Notes under the pieces: generated by a model
Databases searched by the model: none
What the model was told of the DNA's origin: nothing
What the model saw: only the letters and a program-made list of their open reading frames with translations
Made by a program: the position numbers and the translations under genes
Shown here: one piece after another, positions 35,501-49,000 of the stretch
Position numbering within the stretch: position 1 is the first letter of the stretch
How the letters are laid out: each line of letters opens with the position of its first letter
NCBI RefSeq assembly: GCF_947507565.1
Contig: NC_089179.1
Coordinates: 620,001 to 684,000, forward strand
DNA from: Oscarella lobularis
Lineage: Eukaryota; Porifera; Homoscleromorpha; Homosclerophorida; Oscarellidae
Length of the DNA: 64,000 nt
Direction of reading: 5' to 3'

Positions 35501-38500
35501 ATGGAAAAGATCCGATCCCTAATTAAAACTCGTGTACAATATCTTACCTTTTTCTTCCAAGTTGACTTCGTTAAACCCGAATTTGTTTGGAGTAAATCGA
35601 TGAGTTTCGCTTGCTGCGCCTCTCGCGTTTCGGCCTTGAATCGTTCTTCGTTCAAGCTGCTCGTCACCGCCTCCACTTTGTTGGTGAGCATCGCGCTTTC
35701 GCTCTTCCATTTTTCGGCCTCCGAGTTTCTCTCGTCGAGCTCGCGATTCAATTTCAAGACGGACGCTTTCGAGAATCCAATCTCCTTATTCAATTTCTTC
35801 ATCTGAAATGAGACAAGTCGCAATAAAAATAAGTTCCTTTAAAGTCCAACCTGTACGTACCTCTAGTTGCATTCGCTCCTGTTCCTTGATTTCATCCTGC
35901 ACTCTTTTTTCCCAATTTTGACAGTCCACTTCTTTGACTGCCAAAGCTCGTTCCACGCACCTCAACTAAAGGAGGAAGCATGCAAAAAGAAAAGATACGA
36001 CAGAAAAAGTGTCAAATACCTGATCTGTTGCTTTCGTCAGATTTTCCTTTTGCTCAACGAGTGCCTCTTCTAGAATGCCGAGTTCTTGTTGGTGAGCCGT
36101 TTCGCTCTCTTTCAGAAGCCCGTTGATTTTCGCTACTCTCTCTTCAGCTGCGCGTCGAAACTCTTTCTCGCGAGCCAATTGCTGTTGGACGTTCTGCAAG
36201 GTTTCGTTCAAATGATCCAGTTGAGTTTCCAGAGAATTTCTACGTACGTGCATAATAGCGAATCAGAATTTCCAGGCTTTTTTCTTACTTGGCTTTGATG
36301 GCTTTTTCCACTTTTTCTTCCACTTCGTCTATCATCACTTCCTGTTCTTCTGTCTGAATTTCCAAAAGTCGACACGTTTCTTTCAATTTGTCTATCGTCT
36401 AAAAAAAGAAAAGGATTTCAAAAATTGACAAAAAGCAACGAGATGCGCACCTCTTTTTGATACTCCATTTCCGTCTTTCTGCTCTTCATAACCAACTTCA
36501 ATTCGTCAATTGTATCGCGCAAATCCTCATTCTGCGCATCTCTTTCTTTCAACGACTCATTCAAAATCTAATTCAGCCCTCGTCAAACTAACACGTCGCG
36601 ACGACGGAAAACCAACCTTATTCGTTTCCCACAATTCCTCGCATTCCTTCGTCTTTGATGTTAATTTAGCGCCAACGACTTCCGCCTGATTGGCTTTATC
36701 TCTCACTTCTTCCAATTTCTTTTCAGCCTCGCGCTGACTCGACTTCACAGAAACTTGCTCGTTTGAACGTACACGGTGGAAATGCGAGACTCACCTCGGC
36801 TCGATGTATCTTTTCCCTCCACCTCTTTACCTGAAAATCCTGGTCGCTCTATGATGTTAGTTAACAAACCACTAGACACTACTGTAATTATTACTTGTGC
36901 TTTGTCGAGACACTGACTAAGCTGCACGACTTTGGCTTGCAGCGTTTCAACTGTCATTTCCGTGTTGCACAGTTTTTCCTTATCTTTTTCAACTTCGTCT
37001 TCCATTCTCCTCCTCAACTCATCCACCTCAACTTCTAAACTGTCTTTTACCTCCACTGTTTCTTCCAGTTTAGATCGAAGCTGCGCTATTTCTTCATCCT
37101 GTTTCGCTTTTGCTTCAAGCAGTTCGGCAGTGTCATCTCTTGCTTTCTGCAACACTTGTGTTAGTAAAAATCACGAAATGCGAAGGACTATTTCTACCTT
37201 TGCTTCTGCTTTGGCTCTGTTTAGATCAGCGTCGGAATTGGCAGAAGTTTTTTGAGAAGATTCACGGGTTAACTGAAAAAAGATTTCAATTTCTTGGTGG
37301 TAACTAAAAAGAGATCCGTTGTCACCTTGTTCATTTCCCTTTGAAGTTGTTCTGCTTTGGATGCCAATTCTACCTTTTCCTGAACACGTAAAAGGTTGGT
37401 ACTTTTAAAATGCTGGGGAGGTCTTTGCGTGCCTTTTTCAATTTCTCTGCTTTGTCCTCAAGAATTAACTTTTCTTTCCTTCCGTCATTTTTCATCTACA
37501 ATCAAATCCCATTACAATTATTACACAAGTTCATCAGCCTTCTACCTTCATGGCTTTCCGCTTCAACGTCCCGTACTTCTCTTTAGCATTGCCAATCTCC
37601 TTCAACAAATCAAAATAAAGGAAAAAATGACACCCGCCGTCATATAGGCGATAAACGCACCAATTGCGCGGACTTTAGTTCTTCTTTCGCTTGGTGATAT
37701 CGTCTCGACTGTGATTCAAAATCCTTATTCAACTGCAGAAAACTCTCTTCTCGTTCATTCAGAACAGCCCTAGAAGCGAAAGTGAAAAACGGTCCGCGTT
37801 GCGCAAAAGACTCGCAACTGACTTTGCATCGTCGTCTTTGGCGTCCAACAAATTTTGATACCACTTGCGCACTTCGTCGAGCGTTTTCAAAGCCTTCGTA
37901 TCGAAATCTGACCTGTCGTCCCTTTCCATGTTGAGCTGGCGAGTCAACGCTTTCACATCCGCCTCGAACAAAGCGCGTTCTTTTTCGGCGATCTCCTTCT
38001 CCCGTTTCAAATCGACGAGTTCTTGCATTGGAGGAGGAGGAGGAGGAGGAGGAGCAGTCCGAGGGTGAGGAGAAGCCGTCGGCGCATTCGTCGAATGATT
38101 GGCGATTCGCTCCAAATCGCTTGTGTAGGTGAAACCGATGAAGGGAAGATCTTTTCCGGTGAAAGCGGCCCGAGAATTGGCGCGCATTTCCTGCTGTAAA
38201 AGACGACCCGGATCGGCTGGCTTTGGGGATAGCTCGTCAAAATTTGACGTGTCGTCGATTCCGGATAGAATAGGAATGTAAGGCGGAGTGCCTGAAAAAG
38301 AAGACGCTAGCGGAAAAACGTCTCAAAAAATATTTCAATGAAACTGACTTGATAAGATTTGGCTGAAATTAACTGCAGCAAAAAACGGATGAGCTTTGAC
38401 GGCTTCATAGCCAATGCGCTTGGACTGAGAACACAGAAGGGATTGAATGAGATTTTTCACTTCACTGGAAGCTTCCATGTCGTCTGGAAACGACAATGTG

Positions 38501-39664
38501 TTCTAGAAGAATAAATAGATTTTTTTCACATTAGAGATACGTCACTCACTGCATGATTCATTATGCTGGAGTATGTAGCTCCAACGGTATCGTGAGTAAA
38601 GGGCGTCTCGCCGAAAATCATCTCGTAGGCGACAATGCCCAAGGACCACCAATCGCATTCGCTCCCGTAAGAACAGCTTGGCCCGTTGATGCAGCTCAGC
38701 ACTTCCGGTGCTATGTAATCTGGAGTTCCAACTGGCATCTGAGACTTCACCTAGAAGAAGAATTCTCTAGATTTAGAGTTCTTTTTACATGAATTTCCTA
38801 ATTAACCGTTTTAGAACCGGGCGATAATTTTGCTGCCGATCCGAAATCAGCTAATTTGATGTGACCGTTTTGGCAAATTAGAACGTTATCGGGTTTGACG
38901 TCCCGATGAACGAAGCCAAAGAGATGAAGTGCACGTATCGCTTCGACCATTTCGGCCAAATAGAAGCGAGCCGTTTTCTCCTCGAAGACGTCGTCGTGCT
39001 TTCCGAGCAAAGCAAGGAGATCGCCGCCCGGATGATATTCCATGACGAGATACAGAAATTCGTCGTCTTGGAAACCGCAATGAAGACTCGTGATCCAGGA
39101 ACTATTCGCGCACGCCATGATTTCCTTCTCCTCTTCAAAAAATGCCGTCTAAAAATTGATTTCAAAAAAATATAATTAAAAAATGAAATTTTAGAATTAC
39201 GTTTTCCTGAGCCAGCATGTCGACTTTTCGCAGCGTTTTCATGGCGTAAACCATTTCGGATTTTTTCTCGCGAACGACGTGAACCTTTTTTCGAGAGAGA
39301 AACTCAGCGCATGTGTATTTCTTACCTTAGGTTCGCTTACTTCGCCAAAATGACCCCGACCTATGGTCCGTATGACGTCGAAATCTTTTTTCGATGGTCG
39401 CAAGCTCTTGAGCTCCTTTGCGACGATCTCGTCTAAGAAATCACCTACAGGACGCTGGTCTCGGATTTCTCGAGTCCGCTTACACTTCTTCATAAACGTT
39501 TCGGCGCCTGGGATCGCTCGATGGGCTGCGGGGCCCGAGCATTCGGCGTTCAACGTCAAAAACGCGTCGACAAGACATTCCCGATTCCACTTTCGCCCGT
39601 TTCCCGACTTTCCCGATAGAATCGATTGCAATTCGACGGCGCGCGACCGCGGAGAAGCGTCCAT
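32523..39664 (-). CDS. CIT: Citron Rho-interacting kinase
   Basis: AGC-family kinase of the contractile ring and midbody. It is spread over some 25 small exons. Order on the minus strand: N-terminal segment; kinase domain (38.5-39.4 kb) with GRGHFGEV, AMKTLRKV, LVMEYHPGGDLLALL, FVHRDVKPDN, LADFGSAAKL, GTPDYIAPEVL and the hydrophobic tail; a run of eight prolines; a long coiled coil (35.4-38.2 kb); C1 zinc finger (34.7-35.0 kb, RMHHNIPHR, HVKCSSALPATCGLP); PH domain (CWPTQTVYLLV); CNH domain (32.8-34.1 kb, LLIACGKGLFTLHVG). This architecture is unique to CIT. Start 39664 (MDASPRSR) is chosen as the ATG before the conserved N-terminus; RAD9A starts 112 bp away on the other strand. Most C-terminal exon limits are approximate. 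Confidence 0.93.
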
Positions 39665-39776
39665 TGTGTGTTTTCGTTCAAAAGCGAAGAGGTGGTATAA
39701 GGCCTCGGGCGAGAACCAATCAGCGATCGAGCTGTGTTCCGGGCTAGTACGACTCCCCCGTGGCCCGTAGGCGAGA

Positions 39777-41395
39777 ATGATTTGCACGATTCCAGGCCGA
39801 TTTATACGCAGTAACGCAATGGAATCGTATTTCGTAAACACCTCATATTTTTTTGTGTAGTTTTCGGCAAGAGTATTCATTGTTTAGCCAAAATCGGCGA
39901 CGAATTGTACGTAGAAGCTCTTCCAGATGGCGTACGTTTCTCGTTTAGCAAAAAATCGTATCGGACAGACCTTTTCCAGCTTTCATTACGCACTGTCAAT
40001 TCGTCTCGGTCAGCCTATGCGTCGTTTCTTTTCCAATCCGCCTTCTTTACCGCTTACGAAGACGGCCAGGCAAACCCAAAATGCAAAATACCGATGAAAG
40101 TGAGGCGAAGAGGCAGAACAGAAGCCGCAGTCAGCTGAAGTTTCTTAGACGTGCTTGCCGGTATTTCGGTCTCCTCATACAATGGAAAAATCAGTTGAAG
40201 CGTGTCAAATTCGACTCAATATAGACGATTCTCTATTGGAGATTATTGTTAAGTGCAGATCAGGTAACAACGCAGCCGTCGACCTAATAGGTTCTGTACC
40301 TTTGATACGTAGGCCTGGTGAAAACGTATAACCTACGTTTTCAGGAGTCTGAAACCCTTCAGGCTATTTTTGCCAAAGAGTCATGCCAGAACATTCTATC
40401 CCTGCAACCGAAGTAGAACGAGACGAGTCAATTCATTACATATCAAATAATGGAATGAATGCCTTAGGCTTCTTCTTGGCACAATATCCAATTTTGTTCA
40501 ACGGCAAGAAGAGGTGACCATCATAGCTGATTCGCAGCACCTTCAAATGAAGAACTACGTTGACGACGAAGACGGTAAAAAGATGTCATCATCTGCTTGT
40601 CTATCATTCACCTTATAGAACCGAAGCGAGCCCTTCTAACAAAACTCTCCCTCTTTCCCGACGATTTTGAATCATATCAAATCGGAGTTAATAGTGAAAT
40701 CACGTTCTGTCTCAAGGAATTAAGAGTGAGCGAGTCAAATAGCCAACAAAGTTGCGTCATAAATTAAATTTAGGCAATTCTGGCATTTTCTGAAGCTGTC
40801 AACCAGCAAATTGCAATTCATTTTGAAACTGGCGGAAGGCAAGGAAGAGCAGTGCCAATTTAAGTATAGATAATCCAGTATTTTTTCCTAAGACCCATCA
40901 TGTTCTCCTTGACGTCAGACTTGTCATTTCAAGCGGATTTCGTATTGGCCACTCTCATGGAAGACGCGGCCTCGTCGCAACAGACTCAAGTTCAAAGTCA
41001 AGAAAGACGCCTCAACGCAAGAACGTCAACTCCATTGCATCGCAATCCTACTGACGTCAGCGGCCACGCTGTCGTGTCCCAGGAATTGTCTTGCATTGAT
41101 CGGATGGTAGATCAGGTAGATTCCGTGCCAGTGGAAGCCGCCGCTTCGCCAGAAATGACTCCGCGTAAAAAGGTAGAGACGCTTGTTTCTTGGGGATTCA
41201 AAGTAAGCGGGGATCGTATTAGTTTAGGTCGATGTTTTTTGGCGCTACAGCTCCTCCTGTTCAGGTAAGTGTAAAACTTAATCGTTCTTTAATACACTGT
41301 CCCTTACTTTTGTGCAGAAAAACGTGGAGATTCTTGCTCCAGATACAGATGATGAGCAGGAAGAAGGGGAAGGGGAAGAGGAGGCTTACTACTAG
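39777..41395 (+). CDS. RAD9A: Checkpoint clamp subunit RAD9A
   Basis: RAD9 subunit of the 9-1-1 clamp; its tail recruits TopBP1. A 34-nt first exon (39777-39810) encodes [11 protein letters not shown] and joins 39861-40099 in frame ([19 protein letters not shown]). The third exon starts at 40149. Conserved blocks: [57 protein letters not shown] and, near the end, KKFRSMFFG (exon from the acceptor just before 41220). The acidic tail [11 protein letters not shown] matches. The intron at 40840 has a GC donor (join GGR-PIMF). Convergent with slingshot, 158 bp between stops. Confidence 0.92.
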
Positions 41396-41553
41396 TCAAT
41401 TATCTATCTAGCTATCTAGCTACTTACAGTAATGTATAATCAGGACTGTAAATATTTAAGGGCACACTCACACAGTAAAAAAATAACAGATTCAAAATCC
41501 TATTTATATCTACTAACACAACGATAATTATTTTTCTTTCCCTGCTCGTAATC

Positions 41554-44500
41554 CTAGTTCGACATCACCTCCTCTGTCCCTATCACAATATTTACCTTTT
41601 TCTTTGCTGCCGGTCTCGAACTCTCAGCAGCCAATTTTCGAAATTTCCGAAGAAGTCGTTGAACGGTCTTCTTTTCTGTTTCGTCGTCAACGTCGCTTGA
41701 ATCGCCGTCGTCGTCATCGGCAAGCGACGCTAAAGTGTGCCGTCGCATTTTCAATTGCGGCGACTGTTTTGCCAAGCGACGGCGCTCCGCCAACGGAGAT
41801 TCCTTGCTGAACGACGCGCTGCGCGTCAGAGTCGGACTCGGCGGCGTCGTCCGTCGCTGGGAAATCGGCGAATTGCTGTGCGGCCGCGGCGGAACAAACG
41901 ACGGCGGCGACGGAACGACTACGTCTCTCGGAAACGTGAACGCTTTCGCCGAAACGTTCGTCGTCGTATCCTGAAATTTTTTCACAAGCGAAGCGACCTT
42001 TCGATTGTCTTCGTTGACGTCATCTTCGTCGCTTTCGCTAGCCTCCGCCGCCGTCGCCACGTTCGCTGTGGTATCCTGTTCCTCGCTTTTAGGGAGGTCG
42101 TCGCTAGGGGCTGTGTCAACCACTTTCCATCTCGTTACTTGAACTGTTTTCGTTGATTGTTTCGTTTCTGTGGGCGTCGTTTCTGCCTCTTCCGGCGCAG
42201 GCGTCCTTCCCGTTTCGGCTAGAGCGGTTAATGGGGTTGGCGGTGCCGGCACTGCGCTCGTTTGTTTTGGCTCGTCGTCCAATTCGCTAGATGAGCTGTA
42301 GAGGGATCTCGCGCTCCTCGATCCAATCGACGTCGTGCGTCGATGCTGCTGCAGTTTCTGTATCTCTTGTTGTTGGGCCTCAACTTTCGATTCGAACCCA
42401 AAAACCATGGCTCGAACGCTTTCGCACTGCCGCTCCGTAATCGTCTGCGCCATCGGCGATTCGGGCGGCAACCACTTTGACGGCACGGCCATCAAGTCCT
42501 GATTCGCTTTGATCGTCACAGTGGGCCGCTCTTGTGGCGGACTGCTGCCAGCTGATTTGGAGGCTACTCTCAGTTCGTCGTACTCGTCGACGTCGCTCCG
42601 ACGAAAGTAGAGCGGCGGAGAAACGACGCGTCTTAGACGATGAGACTCGTCTGCTCTCAAATTCGTCGGACTAAGTGAAAAAGCCCGTTTTTGTTGTGCT
42701 TCTGTTGCCGCCACCGTCGCCGCCGCATCGCTCTCCGTCGTCGGTGCCGATTGCGCTCGAAGCGCGTCTCGCTTCGTCGGCGGCGTCACGGGATCGGCGG
42801 CGTCTAACGACAACAGATACGTTTGAAGTCGCGACGCTTTTACCTCTTCCAAATCGCCGTCGTCGGACACGAGATCGTCGCCGGGCGGCGACGGATCGAC
42901 GCTATCTGGACCGGCCCACGATCGGCGAAGCGAATCCTGTCGCCCCAAGTCATTCTTCGTTTCGCCGCCGTCGCCGCCGCTTTCCGCGATGACGGTGAGT
43001 GCGTGCGTCTCGTTCGCCTTGTTTTGTTTGCGAATATCGAAAAGGTGAGTGTCAGATGAGGATCGGTGATGCCGAATTGGCTGGGGAGCCAGTTGACCCC
43101 ATTTCTCGTTGTGTCTACGAGAGAAAACAGAGTTTGCGCCCTTATCTAGAGAGCTGGGAATCTAACCTGGCCATTATTATGCCTTCGTATTCTTTCAATT
43201 GCCTCTGAAAACTGGGATTGGGATTGATCATCGGACGTCTGCTCTTGACAAATTCCGTGGCATGTTCTAGCGACCATTTATTCTCTTTCATCAAGTAAGC
43301 GATCACCTAAATAATCAATGGTCTGTTAGTATGATATACACAACATAAGGCGCTTTCATACAGTCGACGCCGAACGACTGATCCCTCTCCTACAGTGTAC
43401 CAAAACTTTGGAATCCTCCGCTCTGAAAGAATGTCTATCGAGGAAATTCCGTCTGCTTAGTTTCTACGTACCTGGCTCTGTAGATGAAGAGATAGGTGCT
43501 GTCCCAATGTCGAAGAAGGTCCGCCTTCTCGTCGTCATAAACTCTAGACAAGAAGTGGCAAGTGAGCGTGTATATACGAAAGTGATGCGTATTTTTGCTT
43601 GCCTGATATTTTTATATTGCATAATGCCTTCGAAGAAATTGTCAATTTCTCTCGTCACATTCAAAATATGACGAATTCTAAAGACGAAACCCTATTGAGA
43701 ATTTTACCGGGACTAAAAATACTAACCCCCTGTCGTTTAATTCTTCAAGATTCGACGCATTCCATTCGGATCCCTGAGAGAAGTGCATAAAAATAATCGT
43801 CGTCTTCTTTCTAAAAATACCAAGTAGAGGTAGTCGAGTATCTCCGAAGCGCTTTCCATTTGTCCCATTATTCGAATCATTTCCTGATCGAGATACGACT
43901 TAAACTCGCGCAAATCCATTTGCAAATCTTCCTGCAACGACTGCCTCAACTAAAAAAAAAAAGAAAGGAGACAATAGAATAAAAATGATATAAAATTCAA
44001 TTCACACCTGTCGACTAGTGACCGTCTCCAAATCCACAGTCATCATGATTCCCTTGAGTTTCGACGACAGCAATTGTTTGACCAAATCCTTCTCCGACTG
44101 CTCGGAGCCGACGGCGAGAAAAAACAGGGGCGGCGAATCCGGTCGAGTCTCGACGTCTTCGTGCCAATTCCTCATAAGACGAAAAGAGAGTCAATACAGT
44201 TCGTCCATCTCGGAGCCCCGCCCCCGGATTTACCATTCCCCGAGACTAACGAGATCGCCGGTCAATAGAGTCTTATAATACGCGCTCCACGTATGAGACA
44301 GGCCGTCGAGATAATAGTTATACGCGCGCGCCAGTTCGCAGGCTTTGTGAAGCGCCTGAAAGGCAGCCCTGAGAAAAAACAAGCGACGATTCGAAAGAGA
44401 CAAAGGAACGAGACACGTGGCCCGTCTCGCGTTCTCTCACCACATGCATTGGACGGAGACGGGTTTGAATATGTGACGTCGCGCGCCGGAACTAATGCTG

Positions 44501-45366
44501 AAGCCGCTGCGGCGAGCGAAGAAAAGAAAAAAAAGAGAAGGAAATCGTTCGGCGGTTCCGCGATGACGTCGTTTCTCTCGCGCTTACCCGTCGCCGTTCA
44601 AAACGACCGTCGTGTCGCGCCAGATGGGAAATACCAAAGCAACGCGAAGTCTAAAGAAAATATAAAACAATGTCGTTCGTTCCGGCGCGACGTCGTCTTG
44701 AATTCGACCTCTTGTCGATCCAGTCGACGCCGAGTAAGAGATTCTCTTCGGTGTCCTGTAGGCCCATGGATGCGACGATGACGATGTATCGTCCAAACGG
44801 TTGTCGCGATTCTAATTCGACGGCCTGTCGGGCGGAAAAAGGAAAAAAGGACGAAAACGACTATCATAATGCGAACCCATTCGCTTCGAATTCGAGTCGT
44901 ACCAATTTGCACAATTCCTGCGGCCGAATCAGCGCGACTAAAGCCCGCAAATGCTCGTATTCGTCGCCTGCGTAAGCGGGGAGGTGGTGTGACGGTGAAA
45001 AAAAGGTCGCCGTTCCGACGAGGGCCCTTTCCCTTTCCCGATTTCGATTCTCGACTTACCCTGATACTGGGGGCCGTTGATTCGCCACTGTTCGCGATGT
45101 CCCAAACCGACGGCGATGCTCTTCGTGGCGAGAAAGCCTTCGACGCTCGAGCTGGAAGAAAAAAGCGTAATAGCACGAGCGTTTCTCCCCCGTGCCGTCG
45201 CCGTCGCTAGACCGAACCTTTTTGAGCGCACTTCGGTTTGAACATCGTCGATTTCCTAAAGAAAGAGACGACTTTCGAAAAGAGAGAGAGAGCGATTCGC
45301 TTTGCGTACCGATTCGGACGTGCTGCCAACCGATGGCGTGTTGCGTTCGACGGTGAGGAGAGCCAT
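41554..45366 (-). CDS. SSH: Slingshot cofilin phosphatase
   Basis: Dual-specificity phosphatase that activates cofilin and so promotes actin turnover. About 13 exons from 45366 (MALLTVERNTPSV). The SSH N-terminal domain is recognisable (SSVEGFLATKSIAVGLG, LQDTEENLLLGVDW, FQALHKACELARAYNYY), then the DEK-C helix pair (LREFKSYLDQEMIRIMGQM), the DSP domain (YLGSEWNASNLEEL, LNVTREIDNFF, YDDEKADLLRHW) and the catalytic loop VLVHCRRGISRSAST near 43360-43400. The usual third residue is Lys or similar; the Cys and Arg are intact. A long Ser/Pro-rich tail (one exon from about 43120 to 41554) has no family match beyond short Ser motifs. One intron uses a GC donor (43602). Confidence 0.92.
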
Positions 45367-45632
45367 GGTCGAACGGTTCCGCTAGTCTTTGCGTGCAATC
45401 GTCTTTTACAAACGGCGTCGTCGTTCCATTGCCAGAGGGCAGAAAAGGGCAGATGACTGGCTAACGCACGCGAGAACAGAAAATTTAAATAATGTAATAC
45501 CGCCCTCTCAGGACTCTATTAGCAACTTGCAGTAGGTTAAATTAAACTAGCCAACACAACAAAAACCTCTATAGTAGCCATCCTTTCTTAATTGAGTAAA
45601 AGGAAAGCCCCCCACAAAGTTCTTTTTGCAAG

Positions 45633-46053
45633 TCAACTTCGCATGCTTTGATGCAATTTTTCCAGAGCTTCGTCGAAGTCGTCAGACGGATTAGGCAAAT
45701 ACTTATGAAATTCCTATAAAAATAAATAAATTCGGTCAAGATATAAAGGCAGCTTTCATACTTCATCAACTTTGGCCATAATCAAACATGCTTTGTTGCG
45801 CACGTTCATCAACTTCGTCTCAGCTTCTTTGAACTTCGTCTCAGCTTCTTCGAACTTCGTCTCAGCTTCTTTGGACTTCGTCTCAGCTTCTTTGAACTTC
45901 TCCTCAGTTTCTTTCAGCCTCTTTTCCGTTTTTTGCAACTGGCGCGCCTGAACACAAAAAAAACGCATCTTCAATTAGCTAATAATTGCCCTGATAACTC
46001 AGTTGCTGTACTTTACCATGTTTTCACGTTCCGAAGTCTTACTAGAAGTAGCA

Positions 46054-46096
<43 letters not shown>

Positions 46097-49000
46097 AGTC
46101 GTCGTCGTCGCCGTAGTAGTAGTCGTCGAAGTCGTCGAAGTCGTCGTCGTCAACGTCCTCATCATCGTCATCGGGAATTCGCCGCAAAGCTTTCCGGCTA
46201 CGTTTCTTGGATCGTCTGAAGCTCGAGCCGTCGACGCCGTATTTTTTGACCTTCTTTGCAGTCGTTCGGTGGCTCAACCGTCTGCTTTTTTCATTTGGCA
46301 CCGGGTCTTGCTGCTGTTCGTCCTATTTACAAGGAAGATGTTTAAAATTCCGACAAACTACTCCACAGCAAAAACTACCACAGTGACCACACAAAATACG
46401 TACCAGTGAAGGTAGCGGTGTTTCGATGGTAAAGAATACGTTTCTACTGTCGTCTGCAGACGAGCCTCTTTTTTGAGAAGCAGCAGCCTGCAAAGACGAG
46501 GATCAGGACAACACCAATATCAATCCTACTATTACCACTACTACTCCTGTCTCTCCACAGAAAGAGCGACCACGAGCTGGCGGCTGAGTTATCTTACGAG
46601 CAGTCAAATGTTTATTAATTCATTAGCATTACCCAGCAACGAGATTCGTACCAGGCCTGACCGACGGTTCTCCGCCGGGGTTGGTTTGGTCAGATGACCC
46701 GTTGCAACGACAACCACTTGTTCCGGCTTCGAACACCTATTCCCTCAGTCATTAGTTGGCCTCTAGGATTATGATGTGTATGATTACCTGTTGCGAGCTG
46801 GATCCCAATTGAGCTTGCACGTCCAGTCATCAGCAAACTTATGATCAAACCTCTTCGTTGAAAACGGAATCTTTCTCCATTTAAGGCACGCGTCTATATA
46901 GGAAATGCAAAATGCCGACGATCAGTACAGCAGTGACTTTGACGTACCGCACTGCATCTCCATCTGAACTTTCATACGTCTGATTTTCGCGTATTTGGAC
47001 TCGTCCGAAGGCAAATTGGTCCACGGCTTCAACGGAGAATAGCCATAGCGACTCCTTATGGTAAATAAATTGGCCACAGCTTAAGTAACTATAGAATCTT
47101 ACCAGAACTCAGTCAAATTGCCTTTACCGGAATTTCAAATTTTACCTTTGGCCCAATCTATACTAATGCATCTGAACTTACTTATTTTCATGTCCCGCCA
47201 GTATTGCTGAAGATGTTCGTTCATAGCTTTAAGTAAAAAGCGGTACTCCTACAAAACGGCGAACTCAAGAGAGGCTCTCCTCAAGTTTCAATAACTTGCT
47301 TGGGGATTGGCAAAGTCCTGCTTGTTGTGGGTAGGTTCCAATACGACGTAAGGAACATTGACAAATCCTATTATCAGCGCACATAGTCCACGCAGTAAAA
47401 TATGCACGCAAGCCTACCAATAATTCCCCTATACTCTCTAAAGGAAGGAGCGATGTAAAAAAGGAGCATTCTGTAGCCGACAGCTTACGGTCTGCCGTCC
47501 AACTGATGTGGACTTCGCTCAAACATTTTAATGAGACTATAACAAAATCTCGATTTCTCTCCTCCGCGTTTAGTGACCTATCTTATTCTTACCGACTGCA
47601 ATTGTACATGACGAATCCCTCGCAGCTTCTATCCATGATATTAAAACCAAACACAAACGTCAGCGTTTTCGGTTCAGTAAGAGCGCTAAACAGACGTCTC
47701 TCCAACTGAGTTGCGATACCATCTCATGGTGTCATACTGTTGCTTTGTCTTGGCGATATTTTCGAGTTTGTTCGCCTCTTGACGAGCGTCCGTCGCCTCT
47801 TTCTCCGCCTGACGAAAAGTAGCCTAGAACAGAAGGAAATAAAATAAAGAGCTCCCTTTGAAAAATTGCGTTGCGCCTACTCTTTCTTCAGACGTGTACG
47901 AAGAACAATCAGTCAGATTTCTAACGAACGAACATCGCGTAGCTACAAATGTCGCGCACTGCCCTAATGCTACCTCGCTTTCAGCTCAAGCTCCCTCGCT
48001 TTTTCTTGAGCTAAAACGTAAGTCTACTTAGCTGTTATCTTGCACGCGTACACGGTTACTGTACCACGCGTCGCTGCTTTTTGCGCCTCCTCTGCGTCCA
48101 ATTGGGAGCGAACTTTGAACTTTTTCGAAGTATATTGGTACTTTCTGCAGTGCAGCAATCTCTCAACTCGCTAGCAGTAGTAGAGGAGAAGGTCCAGCTT
48201 ACTTTGGTCTGAAGAGGTGCTGATCAAGTCTTTTTGTCAGCACTTTCTTCCCTTGCAGGTAGATCTTCATCCTTGGATTGCAATAGAGCAGAGATGTGTA
48301 AGCACGAAAGGAGGTGCGTTCCAAAACGTCACTTTTTCAAACAAACGTTAATTTTAAAAATAATTCAAACGCCGTCAAACCTTTGCAGAGTCATTTCAAT
48401 ATAATCGTCAGTCAAGCGAATGTCGGTAGGATCTGTGTGAAACTAAATGATAAATAGATTAATGAAGATATTTGATAGTTCCAAGTCGTTTTTTACATCC
48501 AATTCGGTTTCTCCAGAATCTAAGACTTTGAGATTGTACAGCATAACAAGAGTTCCAGTTTCTATTAAAAAAAAAGAGAAATTCTATCAATGGGCCACAG
48601 CTGTTGTGCATACCGCTTTTGATCTTAGCAAATTGCTCCATTAACTTCTCTTCGGTGTTGAAAGGAGAATATTTCAAAATAATTTCCATTTCCATCAAGT
48701 GCTATATTTGTTTATAAAGTTCATTTCTCTCTCTCTATTTTTTGTTATACTTGATCCTTCTCAGCTTGTGATGCGACAAAAGGGCGTCTGTCAACCCATG
48801 ATGGCAATGGAACAATGACCTCTTTTAATCCTTCAACTTCGTGAAAGGACCGTGACAAGAGTAGACAGGTCATCGTTTGCTTGCTGTAGTAAAGAAAAAA
48901 AATCAAAGCTGCAAGTGAAGTTGTGTCTACATACCATTTTGTAAACAGTATCATATCTTTTGCGACTCTCATGGAACCCCTAACACACTATCTTGCCTTC

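Noticed and set aside
41604-42992. Several plus-strand ORFs opposite the slingshot tail
   Set aside because: Low-complexity shadows of a Ser/Pro/Arg-rich coding exon that continues in frame from the phosphatase domain.
45805-45915. Tandem repeats as a CRISPR array
   Set aside because: Units are contiguous with no spacers and encode a coiled coil in a eukaryotic gene.
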